A DNA stretch of 64,000 nt from Chryseobacterium sp. MYb264 (lineage in GTDB: Bacteria; Bacteroidota; Bacteroidia; Flavobacteriales; Weeksellaceae), in NCBI RefSeq assembly GCF_035974275.1, contig NZ_CP142422.1:248001-312000 (forward strand). The letters run 5' to 3'. Positions 56,103 to 64,000 of this stretch are shown here, piece after piece. The first letter of the stretch is position 1, and the number at the start of each line of letters is the position of its first letter. The position numbers were made by a program, and so were the translations under genes. The notes beneath the pieces are model-generated. The model was given only the letters and a program-made list of their open reading frames with translations, did not search any database and was not told where the DNA came from.

Positions 56103-57071
56103 TTAATAATTGAGGTCATCTGAAAAAGTAAAATTTTTAGGATCATCGGGCATATAAAATACCTCTCGGTGCCTGAGAGATGAGATACGTCCGATATCCA
56201 TCAATGAAACAACTTCTTTTTTAGAGGTTTGATATATCTTACCATTCTTATCCCTAAATTCCAGATCATATTTTACCTGAGGCTGTTCATTAATATAGGT
56301 TCCCGTTTGTTTTACCTGAGTTACTTTCGCGACCGCGAGCTGTCCCCAGAACTTTAATTTAAGTTTTTTTCTTGGATTGCCTGCAAATACTTTAATGATA
56401 AAATAAAAGATCACACTGAAGAAAATCAGTGCAGCCGGACTGACGAGTAAAGGATGGAATAATTCAAGAAAACGCCATCCGTTTCCGCCATTTTCATGGG
56501 CATAGGCATATGTATAATAATATACAACCCCCAAAAGAAACAGAAACCATACGATATACGGTATATAATTTATTTTTGCCTGAGATCCGGCAATAAATAC
56601 AAAAGGGTAGCGTTTAAAGTCGGGATCTACAATCAATTGTACCTTTTTCCCTGTTTCGTAGCGTTTCTCTTTAGGCTCAGTATCATTCACTGCAATGGTA
56701 TGCTTTATTCTTTCGTGAGAAAAATTATTGGCTTCAAGAGTGATTTCCTTAGCTTCTGAATGATCATTATTCTTTTTCACTTTTTTTACCTCTCGAATGA
56801 TGCCGGAAATTGCTCTTCCTGACGCTTCCATCCGGCGCATATTGATTTTTGCACCGATTCCGCTTTTAAAAAGAATATACAGTGCGTAGCCGAATACCCA
56901 TCCCCATAGGAGAAAGCTTAAAGCAAGATAGAAAAGGGCTGCTTTTCCATTGGGTGTATTTAAGCTGGTGGGTTCCCCATTATAATAAATGATCGCCGGA
57001 TGTATAAAAACGAAATACGGAACCATTAAAGCAATTGGAAGGAAAGGAAGAAATTTTAAAATATTTTTCAT
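56103..57071 (-). CDS. Membrane protein with two DUF3592-like domains
   Basis: The frame is open from 57125; Met at 57071 (MKNILKFLPFLPIALMVPYF) is the best start, giving 322 residues. There are about four membrane helices: near 5-25, 45-70, 170-190 and 208-232. Each helix pair is followed by a soluble region with a DUF3592-like pattern (GRAISGIIREVKK, KRYETGKKVQLIVDP and QLAVAKVTQVKQTG, REVFYMPDDPKNF). Function unknown. Its stop is 2 bases from the lipoprotein start. Confidence 0.65.
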   Translation of the reverse strand: MKNILKFLPFLPIALMVPYFVFIHPAIIYYNGEPTSLNTPNGKAALFYLALSFLLWGWVFGYALYILFKSGIGAKINMRRMEASGRAISGIIREVKKVKKNNDHSEAKEITLEANNFSHERIKHTIAVNDTEPKEKRYETGKKVQLIVDPDFKRYPFVFIAGSQAKINYIPYIVWFLFLLGVVYYYTYAYAHENGGNGWRFLELFHPLLVSPAALIFFSVIFYFIIKVFAGNPRKKLKLKFWGQLAVAKVTQVKQTGTYINEQPQVKYDLEFRDKNGKIYQTSKKEVVSLMDIGRISSLRHREVFYMPDDPKNFTFSDDLNY

Positions 57072-57125
57072 ATCCTGAGACTTGATGTGCAGCTCAAACA
57101 TAATAATTTTAAACAGAATAGCCAA

Positions 57126-58193
57126 GTTTAACCCAATAAATGTCGGCTTGTTAAAGATTTATTATTAAAAAAGATGATAATTTGGAATCCCTATTGACCA
57201 CTGCTCCTAAAATTTTGACCTAAAAAGTTTGATGGCTGTTGCGTCTGATGTTTAGAGTAGCCATCAGTTTTTTTGATGAGTGCCTTTTGAGGATATATTA
57301 CCTTGGTTACACCTCCCAAAGCAATCTGAGAATTCTTAAATTTGTTTATTAAAATCAGGAATAATTGTATTACTGTGGAGGTGGGGGAGTATTATATCTG
57401 TCTCATATCCGGAAATAAAAACGACAATATTATGCAATAATTGTTTCAAAAAAGCAAATCCTGTATTAAGAAATCACAATATGAGAATTAACGTTAGTTT
57501 AATACATAGGTGGGTGAATTATAATTACTTTTGAAAAATCAAAATCAGGTGATATATATAATTTTTATAAAAAATATGAAGAGAGCAAAATTTTCATTAC
57601 AAAAAAAAGATGAATCTCAGCTTTTGATAAATTAAAATTATGAATCATATTTTCAAATGATCCTCATAATTTTAAAAGCATAACTAAAACTAACAGCCAC
57701 CGTAAATGAACTCAATCTATCAGGATTTCTCAATTTTCAATTTAAAACTTACTTTACCGGATATCACTTCGGAGACATTTGATAACAACTGTTTACAGTT
57801 ATTATTTCAGGATCAGATGAGGTGAGTCTATCTATTTTTTCCCTTACACACGGGCACAGCACTTTGATAACAATTTTTATACAGCGCAGGTACTTTCCTC
57901 ATTCACTCAACAGGACTAGAGACGGTAAACCGAGAAGATGAATTCCTAAAGGTAAAATGAGGGTGACCGTGACTGATAATTAAAGTAAAGAATACTATGC
58001 TAAATAGCTTTCTCTATCAGATGGAGTCAGTTTTTTTAAGGACTTTCCTGTAACATCAGGGAGTTATCCTGCTGTATAAAAATGTCGAAGTTTCTGCATG
58101 ACCGCGAATAATGAATTTTTAACCTTAAAGGCAGATAATCAGAGGGATTGACTGCAAAAATATTGAATAAATAAATTTCTGTTCTAAAAAACT
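57126..58193. other. Long non-coding stretch between effector module and acyl operon
   Basis: Over 1 kb with no convincing gene. A segment near 57224-57285 (GATGGCT...AGCCATC) can form a loose hairpin and could be an IS remnant. The right end must contain the promoter for the acyl operon, but no exact consensus was found. This is a natural boundary between two gene blocks. Confidence 0.45.
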
Positions 58194-58643
58194 ATGACCA
58201 TGGACAATGAACCAAATATTACCGGAACTCAGTATAAAGATATTGCTGGCCGTATACCGCAGCGATATCCGTTCCTATTTGTTGACCGGATTATTGAAGT
58301 AAGCAAAGATAAGGCGGTATGCTTGAAAAATGTAAGTCTCACAGATCCATATCTTGTCGGGCATTTTCCGGATGAACCTGTATTTCCAGGAGTATTACTC
58401 GTGGAGGCCTGTGCTCAGGTGGGAGGTATTATGATCGCGGAACATGAAGACTATAGCCGGAAAGGATATATTGCCATGCTTGATCAATTTAAATTTATAG
58501 ATTTCATTATACCGGGAGACACGGTGTATATAACCTGCCATTTGATCAGCCTTTTCGGTAAATTCGTAAAAACTTCTGTAGAGGCCAGGGTGAATAATAA
58601 GATCGTGGGTAAAGGGACGATTACTTATAATTTTAAAAAATAA
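58194..58643 (+). CDS. FabZ-like 3-hydroxyacyl-ACP dehydratase
   Basis: The 149-residue hot-dog-fold protein has the FabZ pattern. The catalytic His57 lies in YLVGHFP and Glu71 in LLVEACAQ. A usually conserved His in PHRYPFL is Gln here (IPQRYPFLFVD), which is not the catalytic one. Starts at ATG 58194 or 58200. It opens an operon with ketosynthase-like, ketoreductase and ACP genes, and would dehydrate beta-hydroxyacyl-ACP made there. As the chromosome surely has a housekeeping fabZ, this is probably a specialised copy. Confidence 0.85.
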   Translation: MTMDNEPNITGTQYKDIAGRIPQRYPFLFVDRIIEVSKDKAVCLKNVSLTDPYLVGHFPDEPVFPGVLLVEACAQVGGIMIAEHEDYSRKGYIAMLDQFKFIDFIIPGDTVYITCHLISLFGKFVKTSVEARVNNKIVGKGTITYNFKK

Positions 58644-58647
58644 TAGT

Positions 58648-59748
58648 ATGAGTACCAGAGATAATAAAGTGGTGGTCACTGCGATGGGAGTTTGTTCTCC
58701 GTTAGGCAATTCTGTAGAAAAATTTATAGAAAATTATAAAAAATATAATGCTGAAATTTCATTTAAAATAAATGACCATCTCCTGGAGGAAGAGTTGTCG
58801 GCATTCAAAAAAGTCAACCAAAGGAGAATGGATCGTGTTACCAGGATAGCCATGCTGGCCGCTGCCTCTTGTTTAAGGGATTCCGGATTGGAGATTGATG
58901 GATCCAACATTCATGACGTTGGGGGTATCTTTTCAACAGAATACGGTCCTATCGCCAGTGCGCGCGATTTTATCAATTCCGGCTTTGAATTGGGTCTTAA
59001 TTCGGCGAGTCCCTTATTATTCCCTTATACCGTAGGGAACGCGGCGCCCGGGGCTATAACGATACTGATGGGTGCCCGGGGATTCAATACAACGCTTTCG
59101 GGGCATAATCCGGTGGCCTATACCTATGATGTAATCTCCAGTGGCAAAGCTAAAGCTATTTTGGCAGGCGGTTTTGAAGAGCTTGTCCCTGAAATAGAGG
59201 AATCTTATTCAAAAAGAACAATTTCAAAGCAAGGGATCAGGGAGGCAGCACCCATTCGCAGACTTTCAGAGGGAAGTGCGATGTTGTTTCTGGAGTCGGA
59301 GGCTTTTGCCAGATCAAGAAAGGCAGAAGTCCTTTTCGAGGTATGTGGCTACGGAGTCAGTTCAAATCTGCAAAAGGATGAGGTTTCTATTGATAATTTT
59401 GGATATGTGGCTCCTCATATTATTGTTAATACCATGGCTTCTGCCCTGAAAAGAAGCGGAGTCGATGCCGGTCAGATATCATTAATTGTTTCCTTGTCGC
59501 GGGATGACAGTCATCAGGTTAATTCTGAGGAGACTGCCGTAAAAAGCATCTGGAATGAAGACAGCCCTCATATTCATTATATCAAACAAAAGTTAGGTGA
59601 AACTTTTGGGTCTTCAGGCTGTTTTGCCACAATTGTAGGATATCTTATCGGACTGGATTTCAAAACATCTTCAGATTCAAAAAAATGGGTGATGATCAAC
59701 AGCTACCATATCGGAGGTAACTGTGTCAGTGTAATCATTGCTATTTAA
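58648..59748 (+). CDS. Ketosynthase-like protein lacking catalytic residues
   Basis: The 366-residue protein has the FabF-type fold (VVVTAMGVCSPLGN, LAGGFEEL, RRLSEGSAMLFLESE). The usual active-site TACAS segment reads FNTTLSGH, with Thr149 at the Cys position. The HGTxT segment reads SLSRDDSHQ, and the second His region (normally GHxxGAAG) reads GETFGSSG. So Cys, His and His are all absent. A chain-length-factor-like or structural role is more likely than condensation. It starts 4 bases after the dehydratase stop. Confidence 0.85.
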   Translation: MSTRDNKVVVTAMGVCSPLGNSVEKFIENYKKYNAEISFKINDHLLEEELSAFKKVNQRRMDRVTRIAMLAAASCLRDSGLEIDGSNIHDVGGIFSTEYGPIASARDFINSGFELGLNSASPLLFPYTVGNAAPGAITILMGARGFNTTLSGHNPVAYTYDVISSGKAKAILAGGFEELVPEIEESYSKRTISKQGIREAAPIRRLSEGSAMLFLESEAFARSRKAEVLFEVCGYGVSSNLQKDEVSIDNFGYVAPHIIVNTMASALKRSGVDAGQISLIVSLSRDDSHQVNSEETAVKSIWNEDSPHIHYIKQKLGETFGSSGCFATIVGYLIGLDFKTSSDSKKWVMINSYHIGGNCVSVIIAI

Positions 59749-59763
59749 TTATTAATAAAAAAA

Positions 59764-60519
59764 ATGAAAGATATCATCGATCTAAAAAATAAGGTGGTTT
59801 TAGTGACCGGAGCTACAGGAGGCCTGGGTCAGGAGATATGTCTCAGGCTCGCTCAGTGCGGAGCAATACCGGTCGTGCACTACAACTCCAATTCCGTGGA
59901 AGCGGAAAACCTGGTGAAAAAAATACAGGCCTTAGGTATTGAAACATTTAGTTGTAAAGCAGATATCCGCATAGAGGCGGAGGTTAAAATGCTGACCAAA
60001 ACAATCATGGAAAAAATGGGTCGTATTGACTGTCTGGTTAATAACGCAGGTATTCTTCTGAGAGGGTTTCTTGCCATGCAGTCTCTTGAAAAATACAGGG
60101 ACGCTGTCGACATTAATTTGATGGGAAACTTTTTGGTAAGCAAATATGTTACACAAATCATGATCAGTCAAAAATACGGTTCCATCGTGAATGTTAGCTC
60201 TGCTGCAGGGATGGGAGGATTAAAAGGGCAGGGGGTATACAGTTCCACGAAAGGCGCTTTGAACTCTCTCACTATTGTGATGGCGAAAGAAATGGCGGAC
60301 TTCAATGTCAGGGTGAATGCTGTTGCTCCTGGGTTTATTGCTTCCGGAATGTTGGAAAAGGCGACCAAGCAGGATGAAAAATATAAGGAAATAATCCCCC
60401 TTAAAAGATTTGGGGAAGCATCAGAAGTCTCTTCGGTTGTTTTATTTCTTTTATCTGACGCGGCCAGTTATATGACCGGACAGGTGCTGGTGATAGATGG
60501 CGGCCTCTTAATATCTTAA
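59764..60519 (+). CDS. 3-oxoacyl-ACP reductase (FabG-like SDR)
   Basis: The 251-residue SDR has TGATGGLG (15-22), NNAG, a Ser in VNVSSAAG and the YSSTK active site (Tyr159, Lys163). The C-terminal TGQVLVIDGG is typical of FabG. It lies in the middle of the acyl operon, 15 bases after the ketosynthase-like gene. It would reduce the beta-keto group of an ACP-bound chain. Confidence 0.9.
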   Translation: MKDIIDLKNKVVLVTGATGGLGQEICLRLAQCGAIPVVHYNSNSVEAENLVKKIQALGIETFSCKADIRIEAEVKMLTKTIMEKMGRIDCLVNNAGILLRGFLAMQSLEKYRDAVDINLMGNFLVSKYVTQIMISQKYGSIVNVSSAAGMGGLKGQGVYSSTKGALNSLTIVMAKEMADFNVRVNAVAPGFIASGMLEKATKQDEKYKEIIPLKRFGEASEVSSVVLFLLSDAASYMTGQVLVIDGGLLIS

Positions 60520-60546
60520 AAAAACAAACATTTAAAAACCTATAAA

Positions 60547-60819
60547 ATGAACTCACAAGAAAGAAAACAGATCATTAAAGATTTAATTGTAAACAGATTA
60601 AACCTAAAAATTAAGGCATCAGAAATTCAGGATGACGCCATGTTGTTTGCTCCCGAAGAAGAAAACGGGATCGGGCTGGACTCGGTAGACGCATTAGAGC
60701 TTGCGGTATCGATCAATAATACATTTGATGTCACCATCAGCGATGATGATATGTCGATTTTTAATTCTGTTGATTCCATCAATGATTTTGTTGAAAAACA
60801 GCTACAGCCTGAATTGTAA
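60547..60819 (+). CDS. Acyl carrier protein
   Basis: The 90-residue acidic, helical protein has the phosphopantetheine attachment site GLDSVDALEL (Ser46). It carries the growing chain on a 4'-phosphopantetheine arm. The PPTase gene needed for this follows directly. Sequence differs from housekeeping AcpP in the loop before the Ser (EEENGIG). Confidence 0.92.
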   Translation: MNSQERKQIIKDLIVNRLNLKIKASEIQDDAMLFAPEEENGIGLDSVDALELAVSINNTFDVTISDDDMSIFNSVDSINDFVEKQLQPEL

Positions 60820-60854
60820 GCACAGTATAGACCTTTATTCCTATTCAATACAAC

Positions 60855-61214
60855 ATGGTAATTGGTACAGATATTATTAAAATTTCCAGAATTAAAAGAC
60901 TGATCGAAAGAAAAGAAGGAAATGCTCTGGAATTCATTCTTACGGCCAATGAAAGAGCGTTAAAAAAGAGCCCCCATTCCGTAGCGGGAATCTTCGCTGC
61001 AAAGGAGGCTCTTCTTAAAGCCTTCGGAATCGGTTTTTCCAGAGGACTCGGTCGGTTGCTCGAAATTGAAGTGAAATACGATCCCTATGGTAAACCTTTC
61101 CTCATTACGTCGGGAATTGTAAAGGAGATCCAGGACACCAAAGAAATCAGGAATGTAGAACTCAGTATTTCTCATGATGGAGATTACTGTGTGGCATTTG
61201 TAGTCTGTATATAA
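60855..61214 (+). CDS. acpS: Holo-ACP synthase (4'-phosphopantetheinyl transferase)
   Basis: The 119-residue AcpS-type protein has the GTDIIKISRI magnesium/CoA motif at the start and FAAKEALLKAFG in the middle. It would activate the ACP encoded 35 bases upstream. A PPTase inside the operon suggests the pathway is self-contained. The short type is normal for AcpS (about 120 residues). Confidence 0.88.
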   Translation: MVIGTDIIKISRIKRLIERKEGNALEFILTANERALKKSPHSVAGIFAAKEALLKAFGIGFSRGLGRLLEIEVKYDPYGKPFLITSGIVKEIQDTKEIRNVELSISHDGDYCVAFVVCI

Positions 61215-61320
61215 TAGGAGGTTTACTGTTAATGAAGTTGTTTAAATTTTATTGCTGCGGCACCATACTTCCGAGCAATGAATTTAAACAGCTTTTGTAA
61301 AAAAGAACAAAGTTTTTAAA

Positions 61321-62907
61321 ATGAGCACCAAAAAAAATAAATATGATGTGGTTATTATTGGTTCCGGACTGGGTTCCATAGCCTGTGCTAGTTTCATTGC
61401 GAAGATGTATAAACTCAAGGTTCTCGTTGTTGAACAGAATAAAAAGGCCGGCGGATTGTCTCAATCTATTGTAACGGATCATGATGTGGAACTTGAAATC
61501 GGTATTCATCAGGTTGGAGAACTGGGGTCGGAAACTCTGTTTTCTAAGCTAATGTCTTATATCAGTGATGGAAAAAGCAGCTGGCAAAAATTACCGGATC
61601 CGTTTATTAAATTCCATTTTCCCGATTTTGTGTATGAAGTAACATCGGGAGAGTTGAATCATATTTCCGGGCTTTCCAGGTTATTTCCTTCAGAAGAAGC
61701 AAATATTCATCAGTATTACAGGGATATAGAGCAGGTCACAAAATGGTACAGGAACTTTACAACAGAATCATTGAATAATAACAGGCTCAGGTTACAGAAG
61801 TTACTGGATTTAGAGCCTGGAAAAATGGCGATGATGACGACCGGTGACTATCTGGATCACCGTTTTACAAATGAAAAATTAAAAAGTTTAATAGCAAGTC
61901 ATTGGACAGATTATGGATTACCCCCACACACGAGTGCTTTTTTAAAACATGCCCTATTGGTTAATAATCATAAGGACGGGGTGTATTATCCTCAATTCGG
62001 ATCAACCCAATTTATTGACTCAATTGTGGATACTGTGGTGAGGAACGATGGTGAATTTATTTTTAATTCGCGGGTACAAGAAATTAAATACGAGGGAAAA
62101 AGGGCTCACTCCGTTGCGGTCATCAATGAAGAAACCGGTGAAAAAACTGTTGTACAAGCCTCTGTTGTCATATCGGGAATAGGCCTGTACAATACGTATG
62201 GGAAGTTATTGGACAAAAATCTGGCTCCGGAGAAGCTCAGTGCTATTGAAAGCTTTAAGAAACATGGAGTAAGCTTCATCAAATTATTTGCCACATTAAA
62301 GCATGATCCCCGATCTGTAGGAGCGGATGCCACTCTGTCGTGGGTCTATCCAGGGTATGATCACGACCAAAATTTTAAAGAGAGAAAAACGCTTCCCGGG
62401 GAGTATATCTCACAATTTTCTCTGTCATTCCCCTCTCTGAAGAAGAACGGAAATCCTATCCATAGTATGAAGATTAATACTTTAGTCGATTATGATGCTT
62501 TTACGCGATGGCTGGGAGATCAGGCATCCGGGGAAGACTATGAAAGAATAAAGCTGGAAATAGGGGAATCACTTCTGGATGCTGCTGAAAAACTTCATCC
62601 GGGGTTAAGAGACTTAATCGATCATTGGGATCTGTATACTCCGGCATCTGCAAAAAGGGATACAGGACATTATAAAGGCAATATTTTCGGAATACCCGAT
62701 ATACCGGAGCGTTATAAGAATCTGGATCTTAACTGTTTTACCCCTTTAGAAAATGTCTTTGTTACAGGGGCAGATATCACCACATCTGGTGTTTATGGTG
62801 CTGTTTTAAGCGGTGCGCTTACGGCATCTGCTGCTTTTAAAGATAAACAGTTCTTCCTGAAAATTATTCAGAATACATCCCTGGACAAAATGAAAAATAA
62901 TATTTAA
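61321..62907 (+). CDS. FAD/NAD(P)-dependent oxidoreductase, phytoene-desaturase/retinol-saturase-like
   Basis: The 528-residue protein has an N-terminal FAD-binding motif VVIIGSGLGSIACASFIAKMY ending in VVEQNKKAGGLSQS, and the C-terminal CrtI-type GADITTSGVYGAVLSGALTASAA. This is the carotenoid-desaturase/retinol saturase family, which oxidises or reduces conjugated chains. In this operon it could desaturate or reduce an acyl or polyene chain made on the ACP. It follows acpS by 106 bases. The TonB receptor gene starts right after its stop (TAAATG). Confidence 0.85.
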   Translation: MSTKKNKYDVVIIGSGLGSIACASFIAKMYKLKVLVVEQNKKAGGLSQSIVTDHDVELEIGIHQVGELGSETLFSKLMSYISDGKSSWQKLPDPFIKFHFPDFVYEVTSGELNHISGLSRLFPSEEANIHQYYRDIEQVTKWYRNFTTESLNNNRLRLQKLLDLEPGKMAMMTTGDYLDHRFTNEKLKSLIASHWTDYGLPPHTSAFLKHALLVNNHKDGVYYPQFGSTQFIDSIVDTVVRNDGEFIFNSRVQEIKYEGKRAHSVAVINEETGEKTVVQASVVISGIGLYNTYGKLLDKNLAPEKLSAIESFKKHGVSFIKLFATLKHDPRSVGADATLSWVYPGYDHDQNFKERKTLPGEYISQFSLSFPSLKKNGNPIHSMKINTLVDYDAFTRWLGDQASGEDYERIKLEIGESLLDAAEKLHPGLRDLIDHWDLYTPASAKRDTGHYKGNIFGIPDIPERYKNLDLNCFTPLENVFVTGADITTSGVYGAVLSGALTASAAFKDKQFFLKIIQNTSLDKMKNNI

Positions 62908-64000
62908 ATGAGGCCGTTTTCCTACCTAATTTTACTTCTGGTTATCTTACCTGCATCCTGGGGTGCCCAGGTCACTGTAGCCGGGAAAATAGTTGACAGA
63001 GAAGGTGCTCCGGTTTCTTCAGCTGCGGTCTATCTGAAAGACAGTTATGACGGAACCAGCTCTTCGGCTGACGGGACATTTAGCTTTAAAACAGACCTGG
63101 ACGGAAAACAGGTGATTACTGTAGAATTATCTGGTTTTAAATCCATAGAAGCCCCTCTGGAGCTTACTACGGATCTCCTGAACCTGAACTATGTCCTGTA
63201 TAAAGATGAGAAAATAAAAACCATAGAAACTGTCTCAATTGTAGCAGGCTCTTTTGATGCCAGCGATGCAAAAAAATCTATTGCCTTGAAACCCATGGAT
63301 ATTGTTACGACTCCCAGTGCGGGAGGAGATATTTACGGAGCATTGTCTACTTTGCCAGGAACACAAACTGTCGGAGAAACAGGTAAACTCTTTGTTCGCG
63401 GGGGAGAAGATTATGAAGCAAGAACATTCATTGACGGGATCCAGGTAGAATCTCCCTATCAGCAAAGACCGGGAGGAATTCCCACCAAGGGGAGGTTTTC
63501 TCCTTTACTTTTTTCCGGTACTCTTTTCAGTACGGGAGGCTATTCTGCGGAATATGGACAGGCGCTATCATCCGTGGTTTTATTAAAAACAGATGCCGCA
63601 CCGGCCAGTGATAAGCTTAATATAAATCTATATTCGTTGGGGCTTGGAGTATCGGGGACCAAAAAGATGGAAAAGTCCGCTTATATAGCAGCTTTTGATT
63701 ATACCGATCTGGGACCTTATTTCAAGGTGGTTCCACAAACCACAGACTGGCAGAAAGCTCCTAAAACAATATCAGGCTCGTTAAATATCATCAATAATAC
63801 AGGAAAGGGAGGGCTGAGCAAAACACTGATCTCCTATAATGACGACCGGTCATCAATGTATTATCCTTATTATGGATATAGCAAACCGAATGTATTACTA
63901 TCCCTTACCAACCGAAATCTTTTTATTAAAAATTCATTCCGTACAAGGTTAAGTGAAAAAACAGTACTCAACACAGGAATCGGATTCGGAATAGATAAAA
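62908..64000 (+). CDS. TonB-dependent receptor, N-terminal part (runs off the window)
   Basis: The gene begins at ATG 62908, directly after the oxidoreductase TAA, and is open to the end (364 codons). After a signal peptide (ILLLVILPASWGAQ) comes a carboxypeptidase-like regulatory domain (about 22-105, VAGKIVDREGAPVSSAAVYLKD) and a plug (about 115-235, GDIYGALSTLPGTQTV, GKLFVRGGEDYEARTFIDGI). The barrel begins near the edge. Its place in the acyl operon suggests it moves a compound linked to this pathway, possibly the product or a needed metal. Confidence 0.88.
   Translation, partial: MRPFSYLILLLVILPASWGAQVTVAGKIVDREGAPVSSAAVYLKDSYDGTSSSADGTFSFKTDLDGKQVITVELSGFKSIEAPLELTTDLLNLNYVLYKDEKIKTIETVSIVAGSFDASDAKKSIALKPMDIVTTPSAGGDIYGALSTLPGTQTVGETGKLFVRGGEDYEARTFIDGIQVESPYQQRPGGIPTKGRFSPLLFSGTLFSTGGYSAEYGQALSSVVLLKTDAAPASDKLNINLYSLGLGVSGTKKMEKSAYIAAFDYTDLGPYFKVVPQTTDWQKAPKTISGSLNIINNTGKGGLSKTLISYNDDRSSMYYPYYGYSKPNVLLSLTNRNLFIKNSFRTRLSEKTVLNTGIGFGIDK

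Noticed and set aside
58648..59748. Active FabF-type condensing enzyme
   Set aside because: The Cys position and both His regions are changed, so normal condensation chemistry is not expected.
58194..64000. Flexirubin or aryl polyene cluster
   Set aside because: Some gene types fit, but the diagnostic ammonia-lyase, DarA/DarB, acyltransferase and exporter genes are not visible, and the ketosynthase is inactive; the rest may lie beyond the window.

Overview
The window looks like a chromosomal segment of a Bacteroidota bacterium of the Flavobacteriia, most likely a Chryseobacterium or close relative. Supporting signs are low GC, SusC/SusD pairs, TonB-dependent receptors with carboxypeptidase-like N-termini, TAnnTTTG promoters, lipoproteins with MKK...C signals, a grasp-with-spasm RiPP locus and type VI secretion genes of the Bacteroidota type. 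The genus is inferred from protein character only; no database search was run.

Left part (1-30.4 kb): mostly ordinary metabolic and regulatory genes. They are an esterase plus extradiol dioxygenase operon, an AraC regulator, SDR enzymes, a SusC/SusD pair, two lipoproteins (one carrying a plant-type ferredoxin fold with broken cluster ligands), an intact IS5-type element, a di-heme cytochrome c peroxidase, a GH88 hydrolase, and a TetR/MFS/isochorismatase-like operon with two matching operator palindromes. After these come an acid phosphatase, a KAS III, a TonB receptor plus beta-propeller phytase operon, an unrecognised 598-residue protein, a DUF4236 protein, a membrane-anchored DUF4041/GIY-YIG nuclease of SNIPE-like architecture, and a tRNA-Ser.

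Middle part (30.5-48 kb): a scrambled accessory region. A tandem repeat array leads into a second, frameshifted copy of the IS5-type element and another IS5 remnant, which sits beside the stump of a SPASM maturase. Behind it is the rest of a grasp-with-spasm RiPP cluster: an ATP-grasp ligase, a small coupled ORF, a secreted protein and two paralogous precursor peptides. A pair of perfect palindromes lies upstream of the precursors. An IS4-type element then joins half of a membrane-linked HTH regulator to half of an S9-type peptidase. A TOTE-type primase-helicase follows, then a nuclease toxin with two tandem related putative immunity genes, bounded by IS3 fragments. Between 31.3 and 37 kb there are six odd poly-C tracts and many homopolymer length changes, so base accuracy there is doubtful.

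Right part (48-64 kb): a type VI secretion effector module (VgrG, DUF4280 PAAR-like tip, putative GIY-YIG-like effector, two TPR proteins, accessory proteins, a lipoprotein/membrane protein pair). It is followed by a fatty-acid/polyketide-like operon: dehydratase, ketosynthase-like protein lacking all three catalytic residues, ketoreductase, acyl carrier protein, holo-ACP synthase, CrtI-like FAD oxidoreductase and the start of a TonB receptor that runs off the window.
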